DNA of 64,000 nucleotides from the NCBI GenBank assembly GCA_037367405.1, contig JAZKJV010005540.1, positions 1 to 64,000 of the forward strand, given 5' to 3'. The notes under the pieces are model-generated. The model did not search any database and was not told the DNA's origin. It saw only the letters and a program-made list of their open reading frames with translations. This document shows, piece by piece, positions 26,930 through 36,071 of this stretch; within the stretch, counting starts at the first letter, position 1, and each line of letters begins with the position of its first letter. This DNA is from Ottelia alismoides (taxonomy: Eukaryota; Streptophyta; Magnoliopsida; Alismatales; Hydrocharitaceae). A program made the translations under genes and the position numbers.

Positions 26930-28010
26930 TGCTGCCTCTTTTCTTTTCTGCTTTCTTTGCTCTCTTGACGATTCCCAAGGCTTGGTCATTCCAGATACAA
27001 TCAGGCACGGCTACACCAACTGCACAACTTGTCATGTTTCACCTGCTGGAGGTGGACTGTTGTCCGCTTACGGCCGAAGCCTTTCGAAGGAATTGATGAG
27101 CACTTGGGGAAAAGAAAATGAAGAACAAATTGGCCACGGTTTATTCGGCGATACTCCGGCCTGGTCAGAAAAAGTTGCTCTGGGCGGCGACTTGAGGGCC
27201 CTTTCTCGACAAATGCAAAATGAAACCTCCAAAACCGACGAAGGTTTTTTGATGCAAGCCCAACTCCGAGTCGGACTTCTTTGGGAAAAAATAAAACTAC
27301 TGGCCAGCATCGGCAAAAATCACCAACCCGCGACAAGACAAAGAAGTGAAGCTCAACGCTCCCGAATTCTATTTGCTCTATTCATTGCAAGAACAGTCTT
27401 TCCTTCGAGTGGGCAGATTCGAACCTGTGTATGGTTTGCGACTCCCTGATCACAATCTCTGGATCAAATCTGAAACCGGTTTTAATCCCTGGTCAGAAAG
27501 AGACTCTGTTGAAATTTTGTTCGAAGGCGAAAAGCAAGTTGTGACTTTGTCAGGCTTTCAATCCCTCTCAAGCCAAACCCTCAATCAACAAATGACAGGC
27601 TACACGTTGTCGCTCACTCAGAACTTTTGGGAAAATTCCAAAATCGGATTTTCATTTCTCAACTCCGAAGGACTTTCGGGCCGTCGAAGATCTTCAACTC
27701 TTTTTTCACAAATTTCATTTCGTCAAGATTTGTATGCCCTTGTTGAGCTCACTCGCGCTTCGGTGAATGGAGTCGATCGCGATGTGACATTCTCCCGACT
27801 TGCCTTTGAATTGTACAAAGGCCTGACTCCTTACTTGCAGCTGCAAACTCGAAAGATTTTTCAAGAACCACTCAATTCTCGGCTCGCCGAGGAGTCGGAG
27901 CTCTGTGGCTTCCTCGCCCCCACTTCGAAATTGTTTGGCTCACCGAATGGGTTCAAGCTCCTTCAACTCCAAGTACTGAGTCTTTTTTGCTTTTTCACTA
28001 CTATTTATAA
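26930..28010 (+). CDS. CxxCH heme-motif protein with C-terminal barrel (frameshifts)
   Basis: The ATG at 26930 follows AGGAG and gives a signal sequence (MLPLFFSAFFALLTIPKAWS). After a shift near 26980 the frame carries NCTTCHVSPAGGGLLSAYGR, one heme c site at the N-terminus of the mature protein. It then continues as strand-rich sequence. A second shift near 27335 leads to FLRVGRFEPVYGLRLPDHNL and repeated beta-strands, a third near 27890 to GVGALWLPRPHFEIVWLTEW and the end FLLFHYYL. The whole looks like an outer-membrane barrel with a heme-binding plug or N-terminal domain. I know the CHVSPxGGG motif from uncharacterised proteins only. Confidence 0.65.
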
Positions 28011-28387
28011 CAACTCCGTCTGGATCTGTGCCCCCGCCATTAACAAACGATGAATGGGGCATTTCTCGGCAATCGAGAGCAAGAGTTGTTTTGTTCGAGG
28101 GTCAAATCTCCTGCGAAAGAGATTTTACGAAAAAATGTCTGCGAGTTTCCTTCTTTGAGGTAACTGACTTTAACGTCGATATTTTGCAGGGGAATCTGTT
28201 TTCGCTGCGCATACATTTCAATTGTAATCGCTGTGCAAGCCGCTAAAGCGATCTCGACCAGATCGTGAGGAGAAGGAGCTTTGTCGTTTCCACCCAAATC
28301 CTTTGAGACATCGACCAACACTTTGTGAGTGCCCGACTGAACATCAAACGAAAATTTTTCGACTTTGTTTGTCCCTGAGACCGCCAT
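28005..28387 (-). CDS. OsmC/Ohr-family protein (one frameshift)
   Basis: An OsmC-like peroxiredoxin domain: SPHDLVEIALAACTAITIEM holds the first catalytic cysteine region. After a shift in the A-run near 28095 the second cysteine appears in AIAEKCPIHRL-type sequence (read here as SIAEKCPIHRLL). OsmC proteins reduce organic hydroperoxides with a pair of cysteines. The corrected product is about 127 residues, slightly short but normal for the YhfA-like branch. GGAGAG precedes the ATG at 28387. Its stop overlaps the end of the convergent barrel gene by 6 nt. Confidence 0.8.
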
Positions 28388-28466
28388 AGACTCTCCTTCT
28401 GTGGCTCTGCGCCTTGATTGATGGCTTGCCTTTTTCTAAACTTCAACCTACCGGGAGAGACTTGTC

Positions 28467-28949
28467 ATGAATGTCCTTTGTCTTCTGCTGTTCAGCATTT
28501 TTTCATCTTTCGCTCACGCTGATTTTATAGGATCTTGGGAAGGGAAAGGTTTTCTTGAAAATGCCGAAGGAACTCCCGTTTATTGCGACTTGATGGCAGT
28601 GACCTTTCAGAAAGACTTCAGCACTTTCAAAGTTCAACCCGGGGAATTTCAATGTGGGGGGATGACTCATTTGTGGCTTCCCGATTTGTTTGAGTCGGTA
28701 GACGGTTTCCTGCTCAAGGATCAGGAAATTATCGGACAGATTGATGAGAGTGGCTTCACAGCAAAACTTGTGGATCCGCGAAGTCTCATGAAGCTGGTTT
28801 ACACAGCTGTCCTTCACGACGATCGCCTAAACTTCAAAATGGAATTTTACAGTTCTTCGGATGAAAAGTATTACGGTATTGAAGGCGATTTTTTCAGACA
28901 CGAAAGCCCCAGGGAGGCTCCGACCATCGAAGAAAACAAACCAATTTGA
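28467..28949 (+). CDS. Exported protein, lipocalin-like in outline
   Basis: A 160-residue protein with a signal peptide (VLCLLLFSIFSSFAHA) and the mature start DFIGSWEGKGFLENAEGT. The GxW motif followed by alternating strands recalls small lipocalin-like domains, but no specific family was identified. Two cysteines (VYCDLM, FQCGGM) may pair. GGGAGAG precedes the ATG. It is divergent from osmC by 79 bp. About 40-75 bp downstream there is a weak stem-loop (28991-29023) ending in CCCTTTT that could terminate it. Confidence 0.55.
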   Translation: MNVLCLLLFSIFSSFAHADFIGSWEGKGFLENAEGTPVYCDLMAVTFQKDFSTFKVQPGEFQCGGMTHLWLPDLFESVDGFLLKDQEIIGQIDESGFTAKLVDPRSLMKLVYTAVLHDDRLNFKMEFYSSSDEKYYGIEGDFFRHESPREAPTIEENKPI

Positions 28950-29067
28950 AACGTTTTGAGCGGTCTTCCCGTTCGTCTGTCTAGTTTTGGTCGTGACTGG
29001 GGCTGAAGTCCAGAGTCCCTTTTGAAAAAAAAGCCGATCAATTCATCACTCAACAAGGTGGTGAAAA

Positions 29068-29367
29068 ATGTCCAGCAACTACGACTTACCAGGACTCTTC
29101 CAATTTTTAAGTCAAACTCCCGAGCAAGGTCTTCGCAAAATGTTCGTGGATTCCAAACCCATGACCGATGCACACTTTTCAATGTTAATGAAAATTGTCA
29201 GGGCTGGCGGAGAAAATGAGTTCGAAGGATGGGCGGGAAAAAAAGAATTCCCGAAAATTAAATTCTCTCCAGGCGAAAGCAAAATCAAAGAACGGTTTTG
29301 GGCAGATTGCTTTACAACTTTTCAATCCCGAGGAATTTTGAATCCTGCAACTCCAAAAGCGGCTTAA
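29068..29367 (+). CDS. Small cytoplasmic protein, unknown
   Basis: A 99-residue protein without a signal peptide. GGTGG lies 7 bp before the ATG. It begins SSNYDLPGLFQFLSQTPEQG and has a middle helical part (MTDAHFSMLMKIVRAGGENE) and a lysine-rich central stretch. The amino acid pattern is that of a real protein. No known domain was recognised, and neighbours give no functional hint. Confidence 0.55.
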   Translation: MSSNYDLPGLFQFLSQTPEQGLRKMFVDSKPMTDAHFSMLMKIVRAGGENEFEGWAGKKEFPKIKFSPGESKIKERFWADCFTTFQSRGILNPATPKAA

Positions 29368-29507
29368 TCAAGACTGTCGAACTTTTTGACAAGCAGGATG
29401 TCTTTTCAGAGTTCTTGTGAAAAACTTGAATTCTGATCAAAAAAATTGATTTGTCACCCAAAAGCACTCTGAACATGTTATTTCTTCTTTCGATTGAAGG
29501 AGAATTT

Positions 29508-29873
29508 ATGTTCAGGGTGATTTTCATTTTGAGTTTGCTGTTTGGACCAGCTCTCGCTTCTGCCCAAGATCGCTTGTCCTGCGAAGTGGCCCCCGGCGAG
29601 ATGCCTTACGAGAACCTCTTGGTCACCATCGATGAAACTGGAAGCTTGATCACAGCTTCTTCCAGTTATTCCGTCGATTATCTCGTTGAGAAACCACTTG
29701 TTTTTGAAGTCTCCAAGGCTCAATCCGGTTCAAAAACAAAGTATCAAGGAAAAGGCTTTCTCATGGTTTTAGACAACTCGATTCGGTCTAGAAATGGAGC
29801 CTTCATCAAAGCATCTGTCCAAGCTGTGGATCGAAACTCAAAAATCCATAAGCTGGATTTGTGGTGTCGTTGA
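29508..29873 (+). CDS. Small exported protein
   Basis: GAAGGAG lies 6 bp before the ATG at 29508, so this start is preferred over 29451. The 121-residue product has a signal peptide (VIFILSLLFGPALASA, cleavage before QDRLSCE) and a beta-rich mature part with one cysteine near each end (LSCEVAPG, LDLWCR). The cysteine placement is like that of the exported proteins at 25166 and 28467, which are similar in size. They may form a loose paralogous or analogous group. Function is unknown. Confidence 0.6.
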   Translation: MFRVIFILSLLFGPALASAQDRLSCEVAPGEMPYENLLVTIDETGSLITASSSYSVDYLVEKPLVFEVSKAQSGSKTKYQGKGFLMVLDNSIRSRNGAFIKASVQAVDRNSKIHKLDLWCR

Positions 29874-29905
29874 CAGGATATTTAAATGCGCTGAGAGGAA
29901 TTTGA

Positions 29906-31170
29906 CTAAGCCACTTCTTTCAAAGGAACTTGGGGAGTCCCAAACAAATGACGTCGAACGACTTCATTGCTCGAACGCCAAATCACATTGTCGATAAAAT
30001 AGTGGTGAATATTGATAAACACGAGGAAAGCCACCAAAAAAGGTGAGGGGCCGAGCTCGGCTCCTGCCAAGAGTTTCGCTCCATCCAATAGATTCGGAAC
30101 AGTTTTAAACAACAAAACACCCAAGCCCACCGTCAAAATGACAAAGCTACCCGTTTTGAGCAACCAGCCTCGTCGCCACGCTTCGGAATCGATAGCATAT
30201 TCAGCGAGTTCTTCACGGATGCTTCCGCGTTTGAGCGCACCGACAAAAGCCAAGTACTGCAACGAATGAAAAAGTGGAATCAAATAAGCGTAACCGGGAT
30301 GAGAAAAAGTCGGCAAATACCAAAAGTAAATGGCCGCGAATGCGGCCACACCCGGCATGGCCGGAGTCTCTCCGGTTTTGATGTAGCGACGAAGCCCAAG
30401 AGTCACAACAGCCAAACAAGTTCCTGCCACTAAAACATAGGCCAGCCAGAGCGACCACTGGGGCAACTGAAAACTTTCATGGCGAGTTCCGTAAAACGCA
30501 AAAGGCCCTTTGGTCACTTGGCTCTTCACCAAGACATCATCCAAAGAGAAAACATATTAGCCAAAAGCAATCTTCGCTCCCAAACTCCCGAAAAAAAACT
30601 TTTTTCGAGCTGAAGTGACGACCAGACAACCAAAAATCTGCTTCACATAGTGCCACCCCACCGTGAAGTACATCAAAGTGATGGTGTATCCAAACAGCGA
30701 AGGATCTGCGTTGCTCATCGCGAAGGCCAAGATTGCAATCAAAAGGGTTGGCACCACAACAGCCACCCAAAAATAGCGTTTCGATTTCAGAATCTGACCC
30801 CGAAAATCACCATAGAGCAGAAGATAGGAAGCCATGAAGTGCGGGTTGTTCACAGCAAACGAGGCCATGGCCGCAAAACTCAAGACGCCTGCCACAGGAA
30901 CCGATCGGTCCACAAACATCCAAAAGCAAATTCCAATGATGATGGACAAGCCCCCATCAACATCATCTCAGTCCAGTTTTCAGATGTTGCCGGAAGGGAT
31001 AAAGCGTTTCTCATGTCTTCAGAATCACCCGCTTGCTTGCGTTGCCGCAAGGCCAAAAAAACCATTTCCTGGGCCTTGCTCTGAATCACGAGAGTCTCCG
31101 AGTCGACAAAAGTCGTGTCTCTCAAAGAAACTCTCCAATACTTGAAGACAACAAAGCCCGCGAGAATCAT
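29906..31170 (-). CDS. Polytopic membrane protein with histidine motifs (frame-disrupted)
   Basis: Three open segments appear to belong together. The first (31170 to about 30955) ends SENWTEMMLMG. Adding one G to the GGGGG at about 30955 continues it into LSIIIGICFWMFVDRSVPVAG. The second segment ends at a stop at 30557, but removing one T from the run near 30600 and restoring one base near 30530 gives WERRLLLANMFSLWMMSW and rejoins the third segment. About seven to nine membrane helices follow, with histidines in or near them: VGWHYVKQIFG, PLFHSLQYLAF and INIHHYFIDNVIWR. The histidine clusters could bind metal or heme. I do not recognise the family. Confidence 0.5.
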
Positions 31171-31227
31171 TTAATGAACTCTCGCTGAGTGATAAACAGT
31201 TCAGTGAGAAGAGCCGAAAAATCAAAT

Positions 31228-31304
31228 TGGTGCGCTCGAGAGGATTCGAACCTCTGACCACTTGATTCGAAGTCAAGTACTCTATCCAGCTGAGCTACGA
31301 GCGC
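31228..31304 (-). tRNA. tRNA-Arg (anticodon TCG)
   Basis: A complete cloverleaf on the minus strand. The acceptor stem GCGCTCG pairs with CGAGCGC, followed by discriminator A and an encoded CCA. The anticodon stem CTTGA/TCAAG encloses the loop CTTCGAA, so the anticodon is TCG, reading CGN arginine codons (chiefly CGA). The T-arm contains GGTTCGAATCC. Length is 77 nt including CCA. Confidence 0.95.
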
Positions 31305-31322
31305 CCGGAAATTTGACTCCCA

Positions 31323-31351
31323 AACTTAAAACTCTCCCTCTCTCTTGGCAA
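31323..31351 (-). promoter_or_regulatory. Possible sigma70 promoter of tRNA-Arg
   Basis: On the minus strand TTGCCA is followed after 17 bp by TAAGTT, ending 19 bp before the mature 5' end of the tRNA. The -35 matches the consensus at five of six bases and the spacing is ideal. The -10 is weak. Position supports it. Confidence 0.35.
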
Positions 31352-31399
31352 GGGCAAAATCAGCCTGAAGCAGAGGACTCACGAACTCCAAGATAAGAT

Positions 31400-32029
31400 T
31401 TAGGAGTCTTTGATGATCAAATCATTCTTCAGCTCATTGCGAGTGTGAGCACTTGGAGGAAAATGCTTAGAAACTAGGCTCCCGCACGAGCCCAGAGCTT
31501 GAATCAGGCCACCCGCTAAATCTTTATTTTGAATCGATTGGGTCAGCTCATCAACCAAAGCCTGCCATTCTTCAGCTTTGATTTTGGAATTGATGCCTTG
31601 GTCCGCCAAGACAATTACTTTGTGCTCGAGCAAAGACACAAAAAGTAAAATCCCATTCCGAAGAGGGGTCTTCTCAATCCCATTGCGATAAAATTCGAGT
31701 TCCGCCCGCTCAAAAGCTGATTTGTTCTCGTCTTCTCCTGGCAAAAACCATCTTTGAACAGCTTCAAATCGAGAAACAAAACCACTGCACACAAAAGCCA
31801 GAGCCAGAGAAGCGATCAACGACCAAGGATGCCAATGGGAAAAAAACTCATAGTCTGCAAACCCAAAAAAAGCTGCTAAGAAATAAAAACTCGTCCATCG
31901 AATTTGCGCCGATGGCGAAGAAGCCCGGACGACCACAGGAACAATTTCTGATTGTGAAATTTGCTCGGCTTGCCTCACGGCCTCTTGAACTTCCGAGACA
32001 CGGAAAAATCGAAATAGGCTTTTAACCAA
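31400..32029 (-). CDS. TPM-domain membrane protein
   Basis: A 209-residue protein with an N-terminal TPM-type part (VQEAVRQAEQISQSEIVPVV), two membrane helices (SFYFLAAFFGFADYEFF; LIASLALAFVCSGFVS) and a C-terminal TPM continuation (RNGILLFVSLLEHKVIVLAD, WQALVDELTQ). It follows the longer TPM protein by 15 bp. LemA and two TPM proteins in a row is a frequent operon in proteobacteria, with proposed roles in envelope quality control, but no firm biochemical function is known. Confidence 0.75.
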   Translation of the reverse strand: MVKSLFRFFRVSEVQEAVRQAEQISQSEIVPVVVRASSPSAQIRWTSFYFLAAFFGFADYEFFSHWHPWSLIASLALAFVCSGFVSRFEAVQRWFLPGEDENKSAFERAELEFYRNGIEKTPLRNGILLFVSLLEHKVIVLADQGINSKIKAEEWQALVDELTQSIQNKDLAGGLIQALGSCGSLVSKHFPPSAHTRNELKNDLIIKDS

Positions 32030-32044
32030 CGAGCTTGGCTCAAA

Positions 32045-32734
32045 TCACCAACTGCCACTTGCCCCTCCTCCGCTGAAGCCACCTCCGCCGCCAGACCAAC
32101 CTCCGCCGCCTCCAAAGCCGCCGCCACCGAAACCACCCCCAAAAGGTCCACCTCGGCCCAACAAGCGGCGACTCCGCCCACCAAAAAAGACGTTGAAGAA
32201 AATAATCAGTATGACCAAGAAAATCTGTCCCCAAGGAATATTTTTGGGAGTGGAAGGTTTTCCTCGAGGACTGACCGTCAGCCCCTCAGAATCCAAACTC
32301 AATCGACTCAAAAGAGCTCCGACCCCCGCTTTGACTCCTTCATCAAAACGTTGCTCTTTGAAATAAGGAGCGACCACATCCGAGATCACTCGCTTCGCGA
32401 TCACATCGGGAAGATCACCTTCAAGCCCTTGACCGACTTCAATCCGCATTTTTCTTTCGGAAGGAACGATCAAAAACAAAAGTCCATTGTCAGTTTCTTT
32501 TTTTCCGAGCTTCCATTGATCCACAATCTGAATCGAAGCTTGCTCGATGGGAAGCCCCTCAAGAGAATTCAAAGTCAAAACTTGAAGCTGCACACGACCT
32601 TTTTGATTTTCTCTTTGCAAAATTTGCGAAAGCTCACGTTGAGCTCCCGGAGACAACAGGCCCGCCTGGTCAACGACGGGCCCCGTTAAAGCAGGAATCT
32701 GAAACTCGGCAAAAACCGAAAAGTTCCAAAACAA
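32045..32734 (-). CDS. TPM-domain protein, YgcG type
   Basis: A TPM (TLP18.3/Psb32/MOLO-1) domain occupies residues 14-150 (GPVVDQAGLLSPGAQRELSQ, DNGLLFLIVPSERKMRIEVG, FDEGVKAGVGAL). A membrane helix (IFLVILIIFFNVFFGG) and a Gly-rich tail follow, the classic YgcG layout. The N-terminal signal is probably longer than the TTG at 32734 allows: one T fewer in the runs just upstream would join it to a TTG at 32762 and give a full signal sequence ending SVFAEF. It is located between lemA and a second TPM gene. Confidence 0.8.
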   Translation of the reverse strand: MFWNFSVFAEFQIPALTGPVVDQAGLLSPGAQRELSQILQRENQKGRVQLQVLTLNSLEGLPIEQASIQIVDQWKLGKKETDNGLLFLIVPSERKMRIEVGQGLEGDLPDVIAKRVISDVVAPYFKEQRFDEGVKAGVGALLSRLSLDSEGLTVSPRGKPSTPKNIPWGQIFLVILIIFFNVFFGGRSRRLLGRGGPFGGGFGGGGFGGGGGWSGGGGGFSGGGASGSW

Positions 32735-32758
32735 AAAAAAATGAAAAAAAACTCGCGA

Positions 32759-33350
32759 TCAAAACTTAACTTCCGGAGCTTGCTCAGCTTTTGCTTTTTC
32801 TGCTTCAGCCAAGTCCCATTGAGGCATCTTTTCGTGGTGATAAAAAATCGAATTGGTCCAACTGGTCGGGGGAACTGTCACCAAATTGTTGAACTCTTTG
32901 ATGGTTTCAATATATCGATTGCGAGCCACCGTGATACGATTTTTCAGTTCCCTCCAACTGAGCTTGCAAATCGCGAAAGTTGGCATCTGCTTTCAACTGA
33001 GGATAATTCTCGGTGATCATCATCAGCTTCCCTAGCGCTTGAGACAACTGCCCTTGAGCCGCCTGAAACTCAGCTAGCTTCTCGGCCGAAACTTTGGAAG
33101 GATCAATCGTCATTTGGGTGGCTTTCGCCCGTGCCTCAACGACGCCTTCTAAAGTCTCTTTTTCGTGACTCGCATAACCTTTAACAACATTGACGAGGTT
33201 CGGGATCAGATCAGCTCTTCTTTTGTATTGATTCGTAACTTCCGCCATCGCTGCTTCAACCGTGTTTTTGGCCTGTGGAATCGACTGAATTCCACACCCA
33301 GAAAGCAAAAAGAGACCTAGCCCCAAAATCAACAAACTGATTTTTTTCAT
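32759..33350 (-). CDS. lemA: LemA-family lipoprotein (one frameshift)
   Basis: The start at 33350 gives a lipobox (LGLFLLSGCGIQSIP). The LemA helical domain is clear: NTVEAAMAEVTNQYKRRADL, IPNLVNVVKGYASHEKETLE and LGKLMMITENYPQLKADANF. The frame breaks in an A-run near 32945. One A fewer gives TENRITVARNRYIETIKEFN and the end at 32759. LemA proteins are anchored helical bundles of unknown precise function, usually beside TPM proteins as here. It is divergent from the pseudouridine synthase gene across 21 bp. Confidence 0.85.
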
Positions 33351-33371
33351 ACTTGATTCAACCTCCGTGAA

Positions 33372-34981
33372 ATGTGCCCACAATGTGGCGATGTTCCCTT
33401 GAATTGGCAAGGTGAAACGTGGCAAGATCTTTTCGTGAATCCTCGCCTGCTTGAAACTCGCTTTGATATTTTTGCCGACAAACCCGCAGGCATCTCGACT
33501 CACTCCGTCGATCAAGAGCGCCGGGGCTTTGTCGAGTTGCTCGAAGCCCACTTGGGCCAAAAACTCTACACGGTTCACCGGCTTGACAAAACCACGTCCG
33601 GAGCGATGGTCTTTGCCAAGAATCAATCCCGAGCCGAAGAGCTTCGAAAAATTTGGATCGCGGGAGAAGTGAAAAAAAAATATTGGTTCGTCACCGATCG
33701 TTCCTCGCCCACGGACGCTTTCATTCACCGATCACACATTGAAAAAATCCAATCTTTTTGGAAATCAAATATTCAGAAAGAGCCCAATTCAGAAACTCAC
33801 TTTCGACGCGTCAAGCGCTCACCTTTTTATGAACTTTGGGAAGCCGAAATCAAAACAGGAAAAACCCATCAAATTCGTTTGCACGCTCAAGATTTGGCAA
33901 TTTCAATTTTAGGAGATCCTCTTTATGGGGGAACTCCTTTCCCCGCTCTTTGTCTCCACTCTTACCAATTGCGACTTCCAGGAGAAAATCAGTGGGTCTC
34001 TCCAGTCCCTCGGTATTTTGAGCGCTTGGGCCTTCTCAAGTACCCCGACCTGGTTGAAGTCTTCGCCTCCATCGACCGTCGAGAACGATTGTTTCAATTT
34101 CTTTCTGCTCCCAATTCAACGCTTCGCTTGATTCATACCGAAAGCTCCCAGTATCGCTTGGATCATTTGGGTCCACTCCTTTGGCTGTCACGCTACAATC
34201 CAGCACCGCTCCGAGAACTCGAACTCGAACAATGGGAATTTCTTGCTTATGGCTTAGGAAAGCGTCTGTGGATTCAACAACGTCTCAATCGAGGTGAGAA
34301 GTCCCATGAAAATCCCCTTCAAAAAGTTCCCGAGGATTCTCCCCAACAATGGGTCGCTCAAGAAAATTCTTTAAACTACGAATTCCGAGCCGAGCAAGGT
34401 CTCTCTCCAGGTCTGTTTTTAGATCAACGTTTGAACCGACTGAAAATTTCTAAAATCTCTGCAGAAAAAAAAGTCCTCAATCTTTTCTCCTACACGGGTG
34501 GATTCTCATTATCTGCTCGACAGGGGGGCTGCGAAAGTGTCTGTTCGGTGGATTTGAATCAGAATTTTTTGGATTGGAGCAAAAACAATTTCACGTTGAA
34601 CGGATTTTCAAATCCTGGTGACGAATGGGTTCGAGCCGATAGCTTTTTCTTTTTGAAAGGGGCCATCAAGCGGCAAAGAAAATGGGATTTGATTGTTTGT
34701 GACCCCCCTAGTTTTCTCGGTCTCGAGAAAAGATTTTTCGATTGGACGATCAACTCGAAGAGCTTCTTGATCTTTGTTTGAAAGTTTTGTCTCCAGAGGG
34801 AAAACTTTTGTTTTGCTGCAATTTAGAAAAAGTTTCAGAAACTCAGATTCAAAAAAGACTGCAGCAATTTGCCCCCAAAAAGTACCAAGTTGTGGCGAGC
34901 CCCGCTGACATTGATTTCAGCTGGCCAGGCTCTGTGAATGAAATGAAGAGTTTTTGGATTTCACCGAAAAACTCTTTCTAA
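33372..34981 (+). CDS. RluA-type pseudouridine synthase fused to a class I SAM methyltransferase (one frameshift)
   Basis: Residues 1-230 are an RluA-family pseudouridine synthase with the catalytic aspartate in VHRLDKTTSGAMVFAK and the later motif TGKTHQIRLHAQDLAISILG. From about residue 320 an RlmI/RlmK-like methyltransferase follows: GLFLDQRLNRLKISKISAEK, the SAM motif VLNLFSYTGGFSLSA and the catalytic-loop type motif DLIVCDPPSFLG. The frame changes near 34738 in the phrase EKRFF, and the downstream frame (DDQLEELLDLCLKVLSPEGK) ends at 34981. Such a fusion would perform two rRNA or tRNA modifications with one polypeptide. The specific sites cannot be told from sequence. Confidence 0.75.
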
Positions 34982-35021
34982 TCAAATCAAATGACGAACA
35001 AACCGATCCGCTTTTGCGAGC

Positions 35022-35295
35022 TTACTCGCACTCTTCGCCAACCATAGATTCTGCTTGCGCTTTTTGTTCAAGCAGAGATTTCAGTTGTATTTCGGTCTGT
35101 CGAAGCTGTTGCTTCAGCTCTTTTGAGGAGCGAGCCGCGACCCTTTTTTTCAATTGATACATTTTCTTGATGGTTTGATGGATTTCCAAATCTTTGACCA
35201 TCAAAACTTGAGAGCCCGCTCCGCAAAGCTCTGCATTTTGTGCGTGAAACGCTCAAACTCAACATCATCACTAGGGCTAAAGTCATTGCTTTCAT
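35022..35295 (-). CDS. Small exported coiled-coil protein (one frameshift)
   Basis: The N-terminus MKAMTLALVMMLSLS is a signal peptide. A shift near 35245 gives AFHAQNAELCGAGSQVLMVK and then a helical region (IHQTIKKMYQLKKRVAARSS, KELKQQLRQTEIQLKSLLEQ) ending ESMVGEECE. The mature part is about 75 residues, a coiled coil with cysteines at both ends. Without the shift correction only unrelated frames are seen. Function is unknown. It lies between the pseudouridine synthase (convergent, 41 bp) and the sodB terminator. Confidence 0.5.
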
Positions 35296-35373
35296 CTTTT
35301 CTCCTGACTCGTGAACAGATTACGACCGGAAACCAAATCGCTCTGTCAGAGCCAAGGAAGCAGGACTGAGGCC

Positions 35374-35401
35374 AAAAAAAACCCTCCGCCGGGAGGGTTT
35401 T
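35374..35401 (-). terminator. Rho-independent terminator of sodB
   Basis: On the minus strand AAAACCCTCC and GGAGGGTTTT form a 10-bp stem with a 4-nt loop, followed by further T residues (8 T in all). It starts 33 bp after the sodB stop codon. It is the strongest intrinsic terminator in the window. Confidence 0.9.
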
Positions 35402-35434
35402 CAGAGAAAGATCTGTCGATGTTTTTGACAGGAA

Positions 35435-36022
35435 CTAAGCCGTTAAACAGGTCTCAGCGAACTCCCAATTGACGTGGTCCCACCACTTTTTAACATAGTC
35501 AGCCCGTGCATTTCGGTAGTTGATGTAATAAGCGTGCTCCCAAACATCGAGAGTCAACAATGGTTTATGCCCTGTGCGCATGGGGTTTTCGGCGTCTTTG
35601 GTTTGCACAATCGCACCTTTATGCATTTTTGTATCTTTCGTCAGCCAAACCCAACCCGAACCAAACAATCCGAGAGAAGATTTTTCGAATTCAGCCTTGA
35701 AATTGTCAAAAGATCCCCAAGTTTCCTGGATCAGAGCCATTGTTTTGGGCCCAGGAGTCTTTGTTGATTTTGGTGTTAAAGATTTCCAATAAAAATCATG
35801 ATTCCAAATTTGCGCGGCTTGGTTGAACAAAGGTCCAGAAGATTTGAGCATGATGTCGGTTAAGCTCAATTCTTCGAAGCCACTCCCGGGCAATAGTTCA
35901 TTCAATTTATTCACGTAGGCATTGTGATGCTTTCCATGATGAAAATCAAAAGTCTCCGGAGTGAGAAAAGGAACCAAAGCATCTTTGGCATAAGGCAAAG
36001 TCATCAATTCGAATTTGGCCAT
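35435..36022 (-). CDS. sodB: Superoxide dismutase (Fe/Mn type)
   Basis: An intact 195-residue Fe-type superoxide dismutase. Metal ligands are visible: His in FDFHHGKHHNAYVNKL, His in QIWNHDFYW, and Asp and His in LDVWEHAYYINYRNARADYV. The GSGWVWL motif is typical. FNQAAQIWNHDFYW and an N-terminus without a signal peptide suggest the cytoplasmic SodB type. AGGAGG lies before the ATG. The gene ends in a strong terminator and is probably transcribed alone. Confidence 0.95.
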   Translation of the reverse strand: MAKFELMTLPYAKDALVPFLTPETFDFHHGKHHNAYVNKLNELLPGSGFEELSLTDIMLKSSGPLFNQAAQIWNHDFYWKSLTPKSTKTPGPKTMALIQETWGSFDNFKAEFEKSSLGLFGSGWVWLTKDTKMHKGAIVQTKDAENPMRTGHKPLLTLDVWEHAYYINYRNARADYVKKWWDHVNWEFAETCLTA

Positions 36023-36071
36023 AAAATCCTCCTAAGCCACTAAAATCACTCAACTCAATTTCAAATGCAAC

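Noticed and set aside
30557..30559. In-frame TAA in the histidine-rich membrane protein as a true stop or recoded codon
   Set aside because: Removing one T upstream and restoring one base downstream gives a better continuous membrane protein, so an indel pair is more likely than recoding.
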